Assembly (NCBI RefSeq): GCF_051014685.1
Contig: NW_027479688.1
Span: forward strand, 1 to 64,000
DNA length: 64,000 nucleotides
From: Ptiloglossa arizonensis
Lineage: Eukaryota; Arthropoda; Insecta; Hymenoptera; Colletidae
Direction of reading: 5' to 3'
Position numbers and translations under genes: made by a program. The notes under the pieces were generated by a model. The model ran no database searches, was not told the DNA's origin, and saw only the letters and a list, made by a program, of their open reading frames with translations. Below are positions 1 to 11,700 of the stretch, piece by piece. Numbering within the stretch: position 1 is the stretch's first letter; every line of letters begins with the position of its first letter.

Positions 1-3000
1 ACCGTTGTAATCGGGCGAGTTTCTACTTTCAGACGCAGCAGGAACTTCTGGGTTTGTTCAATCCGTTCGCGAGATATGGGAGTTTGAAGCTAAGAAATGG
101 TTGAGAAGACAACAAATTTTTCGCACTTCTGCTGCTCCAAACGCTTAACCAGAATGGCCTAGGGAAAAAATACACATAGCGCTGTAATCGGGCGAGTTTC
201 TACTTTCAGACACAACAGGAATTTTTGGGTTAGGTCAATCCGTTCGCGAGATATGGGAGTTTGAAGCCAAGAAATGGTTGAGAAGACAATAAATTTATCG
301 CAGTTCTGCTGCTCCAAAAGCTTAACCAGAATGGCCTAGGGAGAAAATACAAATGCCGTTGTAATCGGGCGAGTTTCTACTTTCAGATGCAATAGGAATT
401 TTTGGGTTACGTCAATCCGTTCGCGAGATATGGGAGTTTGAAGCTAAGAAATGGTTGAGAAGACAACAAATTTTTCGCACTTCTGCTGCTCCAAACACTT
501 AACCAGAATGGCCTAGGGAAAAAAATACGCATACCGTTGTAATCGGGCGAGTTTCTACTTTCAGATGCAATAGGAATTTTTGGGTTAGGTCAATCCGTTC
601 GCGAGATATGGGAGTTTGAAGCTAAGAAATGGTTGAGAAGACAATAAATTTATCGCACTTCTGCTGCTCCAGTCGCTTAACCAGAATGGCCTAAGGGAAA
701 AATACACGCACCGTTGTAATCGGGCGAGTTTCTACTTTCAGATGCAATAGGAATTTTTGGGTTAGGTCAATCCGTTCGCGAGATATGGGAGTTTGAAGAC
801 AAGAAATGGTTGAGAAGGCAAAAAATTTTTCGCAATTCCGCTGCTCCGAACGCTTACCCAGAATGGCCTAGGGAAAAAATGCACACACCGTTGTAATCTG
901 GCGAGTTTCTACTATCAGATGCAACAGGAATTTTTGGGTTACGTCAATCCGTTCGCGAGATATGGGAGTTTGAAGCTAAGAAATGGTTGAGAAGACAACA
1001 AATTTTTCGCACTTCTGCTGCTCCAAACGCTTAACCAGAATGGCCTAGGGAAAAAATACACATAGCGCTGTAATCGGGCGAGTTTCTACTTTCAGACACA
1101 ACAGGAATTTTTGGGTTAGGTCAATCCGTTCGCGAGATATGGGAGTTTGAAGCCAAGAAATGGTTGAGAAGACAATAAATTTATCGCAGTTCTGCTGCTC
1201 CAATCGCTTAACCAGAATGGCCTAAGGGAAAAATACACGTACCGTTGTAATCGGGGCGAGTTTCTACTTTCAGATGCAATAGGAATTTTTGGGTTAGGTC
1301 AATCCGTTCGCGAGATATGGGAGTTTGAAGCCAAGAAATGGTTGAGAAGGCAAAACATTTTTCGCAATTCTGCTGCTCCAAACGCTTAACCAGAATGGCC
1401 TAGGGAAAAAATACGCATATCGTTATAATCGGGCGAGTTTCTACTTTCAGACGCAGCAGGAATTTTTGGGTTTGGTCAATCCGTCCGCGAGATATGGGAC
1501 TTTGTAGCCAAGAAATGGTTGAGAAGGCGAAAAATTTTTCGCAATTCTGCTGCTCCAAAAGCTTAACCAGAATGGCCTAGGGAAAAAATACAAATGCCGT
1601 TGTAATCGGGCGAGTTTCTACTTTCAGATGCAATAGGAATTTTTGGGTTAGGTCAATCCGTTCGCGAGATATGGGAGTTTGAAGACACGAAATGCTTGAG
1701 AAGGCAAAAATTTTTTCGCAATTCTGCTGCTCCAAACGCTTAACCAGAATGGCCCTAGGGTAAAAATACACATACCGTTGTAATCGGGCGAGTTTCTACT
1801 TTCAGATGCAACAGGAATTTTTGGGTTACGTCAATCCGTTCGCGAGATATGGGAGTTTGAAGCTAAGAAATGGTTGAGAAGACAACAAATTTTTCGCACT
1901 TCTGCTGCTCCAAACACTTAACCAGAATCGCCTAGGGAAAAAATACACATACCGTTGTAATCGGGCGAGTTTCTACTTTCAGATGCAATAGGAATTTTTG
2001 GGTTAGGTCAATACGTTCGCGAGATATGGGAGTTTGAAGACAAGAAATGGTTGAGAAGGCAAAAAATTTTTCGCAATTCCGCTGCTCCGAACGCTTAACC
2101 AGAATGGCCTAGGGAAAAAATACACATACCGTTGTAATCGGGCGAGTTTCTACTTTCAGACGCAGCAGGAACTTCTGGGTTTGTTCAATCCGTTCGCGAG
2201 ATATGGGAGTTTGAAGCTAAGAAATGGTTGAGAAGACAACAAATTTTTCGCACTTCTGCTGCTCCAAACGCTTAACCAGAATGGCCTAGGGAAAAAATAC
2301 ACATAGCGCTGTAATCGGGCGAGTTTCTACTTTCAGACACAACAGGAATTTTTGGGTTAGGTCAATCCGTTCGCGAGATATGGGAGTTTGAAGCCAAGAA
2401 ATGGTTGAGAAGGCAAAAAATTTTTCGCAATTCTGCTGCTCCAAACGCTTAACCAGAATGGCCTAGGGAAAAAATACAAATGCCGTTGTAATCGGGCGAG
2501 TTTCTACTTTCAGATGCAATAGGAATTTTTGGGTTAGGTCAATCCGTTCGCGAGATATGGGAGTTTGAAGACACGAAATGCTTGAGAAGGCAAAAATTTT
2601 TTCGCAATTCTGCTGCTCCAAACGCTTAACCAGAATGGCCTAGGGAAAAAATACACATACCGTTGTAATCGGGCGAGTTTCTACTTTCAGATGCAATAGG
2701 AATTTTTGGGTTAGGTCAATCCGTTCGCGAGATATGGGAGTTTGAAGACAAGAAATGGTTGAGAAGGCAAAAAATTTTTCGCAATTCCGCTGCTCCGAAC
2801 GCTTAACTAGAATGGCCTAGGGAAAAAATACACATACCGTTGTAATCGGGCGAGTTTCTACTTTCAGATGCAACAGGAATTTTTGGGTTACGTCAATCCG
2901 TTCGCGAGATATGGGAGTTTGAAGCTAAGAAATGGTTGAGAAGACAACAAATTTTTCGCACTTCTGCTGCTCCAAACGCTTAACCAGAATGGCCTAGGGA

Positions 3001-4782
3001 AAAAATACACATAGCGCTGTAATCGGGCGAGTTTCTACTTTCAGACACAACAGGAATTTTTGGGTTAGGTCAATCCGTTCGCGAGATATGGGAGTTTGAA
3101 GCTAAGAAATGGTTGAGAAGACAACAAATTTTTCGCACTTCTGCTGCTCCAAACGCTTAACCAGAATGGCCTAGGGAAAAAATACACATACCGTTGTAAT
3201 CGGTCGAGTTTCTACTTTCAGATGCAGCAGGAATTTTTGGGTTTGGTCAATCCGTTCGCGAGATATGGGACTTTGTAGCTAAGAAATGGTTGAGAAGGCG
3301 AAAAATTTTTCGCAATTCTGCTGCTCCAAACGCTTAACCAGAATGGGTTAGGGAAAAAATACAAATACCGTTGGAATCGGGCGAACTTCTACTTTCAGAT
3401 GCAATAGGAATTTTTGGGTTAGGTCAATCCGTTCGCGAGATATGGGAGTTTGAAGCTAAGAAATGGTTGAGAAGACAATAAATTTATCGCACTTCTGCTG
3501 CTCCAATCGCTTAACCTGAATGGCCTAAGGGAAAAATACACGTACCGTTGTAATCGGGCGAGTTTCTACTTTCAGATGCAATAGGAATTTTTGGGTTAGG
3601 TCAATCCGTTCGCGAGATATGGGAGTTTGAAGCCAAGAAATGGTTGAGAAGGCAAAACATTTTTCGCAATTCTGCTGCTCCAAACGCTTAACCAGAACGG
3701 CCTAGGGAAAAAATACGCATATCGTTATAATCTGGCGAGATTCTACTTTCAGACGCAGCAGGAATTTTTGGGTTTGGTCAATCCGTTCGCGAGATATGGG
3801 ACTTTGAAGCCAAGAAATGGTTGAGAAGGCAAAAAATTTTTCGCAATTCTGCTGCTCCAAAAGCTTAACCAGAATGGCCTAGGGAAAAAATACAAATGCC
3901 GTTGTAATCGGGCGAGTTTCTACTTTCAGATGCAATAGGAATTTTTGGGTTAGGTCAATCCGTTCGCGAGATATGGGAGTTTGAAGACACGAAATGCTTG
4001 AGAAGGCAAAAATTTTTTCGCAATTCTGCTGCTCCAAACGCTTAACCAGAATGGCCTAGGGAAAAAATACACATACCGTTGTAATCGGGCGAGTTTCTAC
4101 TTTCAGATGCAATAGGAATTTTTGGGTTAGGTCAATCCGTTCGCGAGATATGGGAGTTTGAAGACAAGAAATGGTTGAGAAGGCAAAAAATTTTTCGCAA
4201 TTCCGCTGCTCCGAACGCTTAACTAGAATGGCCTAGGGAAAAAATACACATACCGTTGTAATCGGGCGAGTTTCTACTTTCAGATGCAACAGGAATTTTT
4301 GGGTTACGTCAATCCGTTCGCGAGATATGGGAGTTTGAAGCTAAGAAATGGTTGAGAAGACAACAAATTTTTCGCACTTCTGCTGCTCCAAACACTTAAC
4401 CAGAATGGCCTAGGGAAAAAATACGCATACCGTTGTAATCGGGCGAGTTTCTACTTTCAGATGCAATAGGAATTTTTGGGTTAGGTCAATCCGTTCGCGA
4501 GATATGGGAGTTTGAAGACAAGAAATGGTTGAGAAGGCAAAAAATTTTTCGCAATTCCGCTGCTCCGAACGCTTAACTAGAATGGCCTAGGGAAAAAATA
4601 CACATACCGTTGTAATCGGGCGAGTTTCTACTTTCAGATGCAACAGGAATTTTTGGGTTACGTCAATCCGTTCGCGAGATATGGGAGTTTGAAGCTAAGA
4701 AATGGTTGAGAAGACAACAAATTTTTCGCACTTCTGCTGCTCCAAACACTTAACCAGAATGGCCTAGGGACAAAATACACAT
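1..4782 (+). repeat. Left satellite domain, irregular monomer order
   Basis: About 27 monomers of the left subfamily. Diagnostic forms are GACACAACAGG with an AGCGCTG start (near 178, 1064, 2305, 3013), GACACGAAATGC (1681, 2567, 3983), AAAAGCTT followed by AAATGCCG, and CCGCTGCTCCGAACGC. A loose cassette recurs with variable numbers of intervening monomers: AGCGCTG monomer, AACATTTTT monomer, ATCGTTATAATC monomer ending AAAGCTT, GACACG monomer, GACAAG/CCGAAC monomer, GGTTACGTC monomer. The run from 1064 to about 1770 matches 5137 to about 5840. No gene or other element is seen. Confidence 0.85.
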
Positions 4783-7083
4783 ACCGTTGTAATCGGGCGA
4801 GTTTCTACTTTCAGATGCAATAGGAATTTTTGGGTTAGGTCAATCCGTTCGCGAGATATGGGAGTTTGAAGACAAGAAATGGTTGAGAAGGCAAAAAATT
4901 TTTCGCAATTCCGCTGCTCCGAACGCTTAACCAGAATGGCCTAGGGAAAAAATACACATACCGTTGTAATCGGACGAGTTTCTACTTTCAGACGCAGCAG
5001 GAACTTCTGGGTTTGTTCAATCCGTTCGCGAGATATGGGAGTTTGAAGCTAAGAAATGGTTGAGAAGACAACAAATTTTTCGCACTTCTGCTGCTCCAAA
5101 CGCTTAACCAGAATGGCCTAGGGAAAAAATACACATAGCGCTGTAATCGGGCGAGTTTCTACTTTCAGACACAACAGGAATTTTTGGGTTAGGTCAATCC
5201 GTTCGCGAGATATGGGAGTTTGAAGCCAAGAAATGGTTGAGAAGACAATAAATTTATCGCAGTTCTGCTGCTCCAATCGCTTAACCAGAATGGCCTAAGG
5301 GAAAAATACACGTACCGTTGTAATCGGGCGAGTTTCTACTTTCAGATGCAATAGGAATTTTTGGGTTAGGTCAATCCGTTCGCGAGATATGGGAGTTTGA
5401 AGCCAAGAAATGGTTGAGAAGGCAAAACATTTTTCGCAATCCGGCTGCTCCAAACGCTTAACCAGAATGGCCTAGGGAAAAAATACGCATATCGTTATAA
5501 TCGGGCGAGTTTCTACTTTCAGACGCAGCAGGAATTTTTGGGTTTGGTCAATCCGTTCGCGAGATATGGGACTTTGAAGCCAAGAAATGGTTGAGAAGGC
5601 AAAAAATTTTTCGCAATTCTGCTGCTCCAAAAGCTTAACCAGAATGGCCTAGGGAAAAAATACAAATGTCGTTGCAATCGGGCGAGTTTCTACTTTCAGA
5701 TGCAATAGGAATTTTTGGGTTAGGTCAATCCGTTCGCGAGATATGGGAGTTTGAAGACACGAAATGCTTGAGAAGGCAAAAATTTTTTCGCAATTCTGCT
5801 GCTCCAAACGCTTAACCAGAATGGCCTAGGGAAAAAATACACATACCGTTGTAATCGGGCGAGTTTCTACTTTCAGATGCAATAGGAATTTTTGGGTTAG
5901 GTCAATCCGTTCGCGAGATATGGGAGTTTGAAGACAAGAAATGGTTGAGAAGGCAAAAAATTTTTCGCAATTCCGCTGCTCCGAACGCTTAACCAGAATG
6001 GCCTAGGGAAAAAATACACATACCGTTGTAATCGGGCGAGTTTCTACTTTCAGGTGCAACAGGAATTTTTGGGTTACGTCAATCCGTTCGCGAGATATGG
6101 GAGTTTGAAGCTAAGAAATGGTTGAGAAGACAACAAATTTTTCGCACTTGTGCTGCTCCAAACACTTAACCAAAATGGCCTAGGGAAAAAATACACATAC
6201 CGTTGTAATCGGGCGAGTTTCTACTTTCAGATGCATTAGGAATTTTTGTGTTAGGTCAATCAGTTCGCGAGATATGGGAGTTTGAAGACAAGAAATGGTT
6301 GAGAAGGCAAAAAATTTTTCGCAATTCCGCTGCTCCGAACGCTTAACCAGAATGGCCTAGGGAAAAAATACACATAGCGCTGTAATCGGGCGAGTTTCTA
6401 CTTTCAGATGCAATAGGAATTTTTGGGTTAGGTCAATCCGTTCGCGAGATATGGGAGTTTGAAGACAAGAAATGGTTGAGAAGGCAAAAAATTTTTCGCA
6501 ATTCCGCTGCTCCGAACGCTTAACCAGAATGGCCTAGGGAAAAAATACACATACCGTTGTAATCGGGCGAGTTTCTACTTTCAGGTGCAACAGGAATTTT
6601 TGGGTTACGTCAATCCGTTCGCGAGATATGGGAGTTTGAAGCTAAGAAATGGTTGAGAAGACAACAAATCTTTCGCACTTCTGCTGCTCCAAACACTTAA
6701 CCAGAATGGCCTAGGGAAAAAATACCCATACCGTTGTAATCGGGCGAGTTTCTACTTTCAGATGCAATAGGAATTTTTGGGTTAGGTCAATCCGTTCGCG
6801 AGATATGGGAGTTTGAAGCTAAGAAATGGTTGAGAAGACAATAAATTTATCGCACTTCTGCTGCTCCAGTCGCTTAACCAGAATGGTCTAAGGGAAAAAT
6901 ACACGTACCGTTGTAATCGGGCGAGTTTCTACTTTCAGATGCAATAGGAATTTTTGGGTTAGGTCAATCCGTTCGCGAGATATGGGAGTTTGAAGACAAG
7001 AAATGGTTGAGAAGGCAAAAAATTTTTCGCAATTCCGCTGCTCCGAACGCTTAACTAGAATGGCCTAGGGACAAAATACACAT
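4783..7083 (+). repeat. 13-monomer higher-order repeat, copy 1 (2301 bp)
   Basis: Thirteen monomers whose order and private variants recur 2301 bp (13 x 177) downstream. Shared private marks: the CCGTTGTAATCGGACGAG monomer at 4960 and 7261; the GTCGTTGCAATC start near 5668 and 7969; the GACACG monomer at 5753 and 8054; TTTTTGTGTTAGGTC with CAATCAGTTCGCG near 6245 and 8546; and GGGACAAAATAC just upstream of both copies. The boundary is set where the upstream monomer (4606 versus 6907) stops matching. Confidence 0.88.
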
Positions 7084-8764
7084 ACTGTTGTAATCGGGCT
7101 AGTTTCTACTTTCAGATGCAATAGGAATTTTTGGGTTAGGTCAATCCGTTCGCGAGATATGGGAGTTTGAAGACAAGAAATGGTTGAGAAGGCAAAAAAT
7201 TTTTCGCAATTCCGCTGCTCCGAACGCTTAACCAGAATGGCCTAGGGAAAAAATACACATACCGTTGTAATCGGACGAGTTTCTACTTTCAGACGCAGCA
7301 GGAACTTCTGGGTTTGTTCAATCCGTTCGCGAGATATGGGAGTTTGAAGCTAAGAAATGGTTGAGAAGACAACAAATTTTTCGCACTTCTGCTGCTCCAA
7401 ACGCTTAAGCAGAATGGCCTAGGGAAAAAATACACATAGCGCTGTAATCGGGCGAGTTTCTACTTTCAGACACAACAGGAATTTTTGGGTTAGGTCAATC
7501 CGTTCGCGAGATATGGGAGTTTGAAGCCAAGAAATGGTTGAGAAGACAATAAATTTATCGCAGTTCTGCTGCTCCAATCGCTTAACCAGAATGGCCTAAG
7601 GGAAAAATACACGTACCGTTGTAATCGGGCGAGTTTCTACTTTCAGATGCAATAGGAATTTTTGGGTTAGGTCAATCCGTTCGCGAGATATGGGAGTTTG
7701 AAGCCAAGAAATGGTTGAGAAGGCAAAACATTTTTCGCAATCCTGCTGCTCCAAACGCTTAACCAGAATGGCCTAGGGAAAAAATACGCATATCGTTATA
7801 ATCGGGCGAGTTTCTACTTTCAGACGCAGCAGGAATTTTTGGGTTTGGTCAATCCGTTCGCGAGATATGGGACTTTGAAGCCAAGAAATGGTTGAGAAGG
7901 CAAAAAATTTTTCGCAATTCTGCTGCTCCAAAAGCTTAACCAGAATGGCCTAGGGAAAAAATACAAATGTCGTTGCAATCGGGCGAGTTTCTACTTTCAG
8001 ATGCAATAGGAATTTTTGGGTTAGGTCAATCCGTTCGCGAGATATGGGAGTTTGAAGACACGAAATGCTTGAGAAGGCAAAAATTTTTTCGCAATTCTGC
8101 TGCTCCAAACGCTTAACCAGAATGGCCTAGGGAAAAAATACACATACCGTTGTAATCGGGCGAGTTTCTACTTTCAGATGCAATAGGAATTTTTGGGTTA
8201 GGTCAATCCGTTCGCGAGATATGGGAGTTTGAAGACAAGAAATGGTTGAGAAGGCAAAAAATTTTTCGCAATTCCGCTGCTCCGAACGCTTAACCAGAAT
8301 GGCCTAGGGAAAAAATACACATACCGTTGTAATCGGGCGAGTTTCTACTTTCAGGTGCAACAGGAATTTTTGGGTTACGTCAATCCGTTCGCGAGATATG
8401 GGAGTTTGAAGCTAAGAAATGGTTGAGAAGACAACAAATTTTTCGCACTTGTGCTGCTCCAAACACTTAACCAGAATGGCCTAGGGAAAAAATACACACA
8501 CCGTTGTAATCGGGCGAGTTTCTACTTTCAGATGCATTAGGAATTTTTGTGTTAGGTCAATCAGTTCGCGAGATATGGGAGTTTGAAGACAAGAAATGGT
8601 TGAGAAGGCAAAAAATTTTTCGCAATTCCGCTGCTCCGAACGCTTAACCAGAATGGCCTAGGGAAAAAATACACATAGCGCTGTAATCGGGCGAGTTTCT
8701 ACTTTCAGATGCAATAGGAATTTTTGGGTTAGGTCAATCCGTTCGCGAGATATGGGAGTTTGAA
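7084..8764 (+). repeat. 13-monomer higher-order repeat, copy 2 (partial)
   Basis: Second copy of the 2301-bp unit. It stays colinear with copy 1 for about 9.5 monomers and then diverges at about 8765, where copy 1 reads GAAGACAAG and this copy reads GAAGCCAAG followed by the AACATTTTT variant. The loss of the last 3-4 monomers coincides with the switch to central-domain variants, so the break is probably an unequal-exchange junction. Confidence 0.82.
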
Positions 8765-11700
8765 GCCAAGAAATGGTTGAGAAGGCAAAACATTTTTCGC
8801 AATTCTGCTGCTCCAAACGCTTAACCAGAATGGCCTAGGGAAAAAATACGCATATCGTTATAATCGGGCGAGTTTCTACTTTCAGAGGCAGCAGGAATTT
8901 TTGGGTTCGGTCAATCCGTTCGCGAGATATGGGACATTGAAGCTAAGAAATGGTTGAGAAGACAACAAATTTTTCGCACATCTGCTGCTCCAATCGCTTA
9001 ACCAGAATGGCCTAAGGGAAAAATACACGTACCGTTGTAATCGGGCGAGTTTCTACTTTCAGATGCAATAGGAATTTTTGGGTTATGTCAATCCATTCGC
9101 GAGATATGAGAGTTTGAAGACAAGAAATGGTTGAGAAGGCAAAACATTTTTCGCAATTCTGCTGCTCCAAACGCTTAACCAGAATGGCCTAGGGAAAAAA
9201 TACGCATATCGTTATAATCAGGCGAGTTTCTACTTTCAGACGCAGCAGGAATTTTTGGGTTTGGTCAATCCGTTCGCGAGATATGGGAGTTTGAAGCTAA
9301 GAAATGGTTGAGAAGACAACAAATTTTTCGCAATTCTGCTGCTCCAAACGCTTAACCAGAATGGCCTAGAGAAAAAATACACATACCGTTGTAATCGGGT
9401 GAGTTTCTACTTTCAGATGCCATAGGAATTTTTGGGTTCGGTCAATCCGTTCGCGAGATATGGGAGTTTGAAGCCAAGAAATGGTTAAGAAGGCAAGAAA
9501 TTTTTCGCAATTCTGCTGCTCCAAACGCTTAACCAAAATGCCCTAGGGAAAAAATACGCATATCGTTGTAATCGGGCGAGTTCCTACTTTCAGACGCAGC
9601 AGGAACTTCTGGGTTTGGTCAATCCGTTCGCGAGATATGGGAGTTTGAAGCTAAGAAATGGTTGAGAAGACAACAAATTCTTCGCACTTCTGCTGCTCCA
9701 AACGCTTAACCAGAATGCCCTAGGGAAAAAATACACATAGCGTTGTAATCGGGCGAGTTTCTACTTTCAGAAGCAACAGGAATTTTTGGGTTAGGTCAAT
9801 CCGTTCGCGAGATATGGGAGTTTGAAGACAAGAAATGGTTGAGAAGGCAAAAAATTTTTCGCAATTCCGCTGCTCCGAACGCTTAACCAGAATGGCCTAG
9901 GGAAAAAATACACATACCGTTGTAATCGGGCGAGTTTCTACTTTCAGGTGCAACAGGAATTTTTGGGTTACGTCAATCCGTTCGCGAGATATGGGAGTTT
10001 GAAGCTAAGAAATGGTTGAGAAGACAACAAATTTTTCGCACTTCTGCTGCTCCAAACACTTAACCAGAATGGCCTGGGGAAAAAATACACATACCGTTGT
10101 AATCGGGCGAGTTTCTACTTTCAGATGCAATAGGAATTTTTGGGTTAGGTCAATCCGTTCGCGAGATATGGGAGTTTGAAGACAAGAAATGGTTGAGAAG
10201 GCAAAAAATTTTTCGCAATTCCGCTGCTCCGAACGCTTAACCAGAATGGCCTAGGGAAAAAATACACATAGCGCTGTAATCGGGCGAGTTTCTACTTTCA
10301 GACACAACAGGAATTTTTGGGTTAGGTCAATCCGTTCGCGAGATATGGGAGTTTGAAGCCAAGAAATGGTTGAGAAGACAATAAATTTATCGCAGTTCTG
10401 CTGCTCCAATCGCTTAACCAGAATGGCCAAAGGGAAAAATACACGTACCGTTGTAATCGGGCGAGTTTCTACTTTCAGATGCAATAGGAATTTTTGGGTT
10501 AGGTCAATCCGTTCGCGAGATATGGGAGTTTGAAGCCAAGAAATGGTTGAGAAGGCAAAACATTTTTCGCAATTCTGCTGCTCCAAACGCTTAACCAGAA
10601 TGGCCTAGGGAAAAAATACGCATATCGTTATAATCGGGCGAGTTTCTACTTTCAGAGGCAGCAGGAATTTTTGAGTTCGGTCAATCCGTTCGCGAGATAT
10701 GGGACATTGAAGCTAAGAAATGGTTGAGAAGACAACAAATTTTTCGCACATCTGCTGCTCCAATCGCTTAACCAGAATGGCCTAAGGGAAAAATACACGT
10801 ACCGTTGTAATCGGGCGAGTTTCTACTTTCAGATGCAATAGGAATTTTTGGGTTATGTCAATCCATTCGCGAGATATGAGAGTTTGAAGACAAGAAATGG
10901 TTGAGAAGGCAAAACATTTTTCGCAATTCTGCTGCTCCAAACGCTTAACCAGAATGGCCTAGGGAAAAAATACGCATATCGTTATAATCAGGCGAGTTTC
11001 TACTTTCAGACGCAGCAGGAATTTTTGGGTTTGGTCAATCCGTTCGCGAGATATGGGAGTTTGAAGCTAAGAAATGGTTGAGAAGACAACAAATTTTTCG
11101 CAATTCTGCTGCTCCAAACGCTTAACCAGAATGGACTAGGGAAAAAATACACATACCGTTGTAATCGGGTGAGTTTCTACTTTCAGATGCCATAGGAATT
11201 TTTGGGTTAGGTCAATCCGTTCGCGAGATATGGGAGTTTGAAGCCAAGAAATGGTTGAGAAGGCAAGAAATTTTTCGCAATTCTGCTGCTCCAAACGCTT
11301 AACCAGAATGGCGTGGGGAAAAAATACACATACCGTTGTAATCGGGCGAGTTTCTACTTTCAGATGCAACAGGAATCTTTGGGTTACGTCAATCCGTTCG
11401 CGAGATATGGGAGTTTGAAGCTAAGAAATGGTTGAGAAGACAACAAATTTTTCGCACTTCTGCTGCTCCAAACGCTTAACCAGAATGGCCTAGCGAAAAA
11501 ATACACATACCGTTGTAATCGGGCGTGTTTCTACTTTCAGACGAAGCAGGAATTTTTGGGTTCGGTCAATCCGTTCGCGAGATATGGGACTTTGAAGCTA
11601 AGTAATGGTTGAGAAGACAACAAATTTTTCGCATTTCTGCTGCTCCAAACGCTTAACCAGAATGGCCTAGGGAAAAAATACGCATACCGTTGTAATCGGG

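Noticed and set aside
1410..1440. TATAAT-like strings (CGTTATAATCGGG) as bacterial -10 boxes, and AATAAA (ACAATAAATTTATCG) as poly(A) signals
   Set aside because: Both are single-base alleles of the monomer repeated many times with no transcription unit around them.
10251..10586. Minus-strand open frame of 111 codons, and about 20 similar frames of 64-112 codons on the minus strand
   Set aside because: All are the same satellite frame reading through a lost TAG. They consist of a 59-residue repeat with no signal peptide, domain or promoter, and recur wherever the variant occurs. Period divisibility by 3 explains them.
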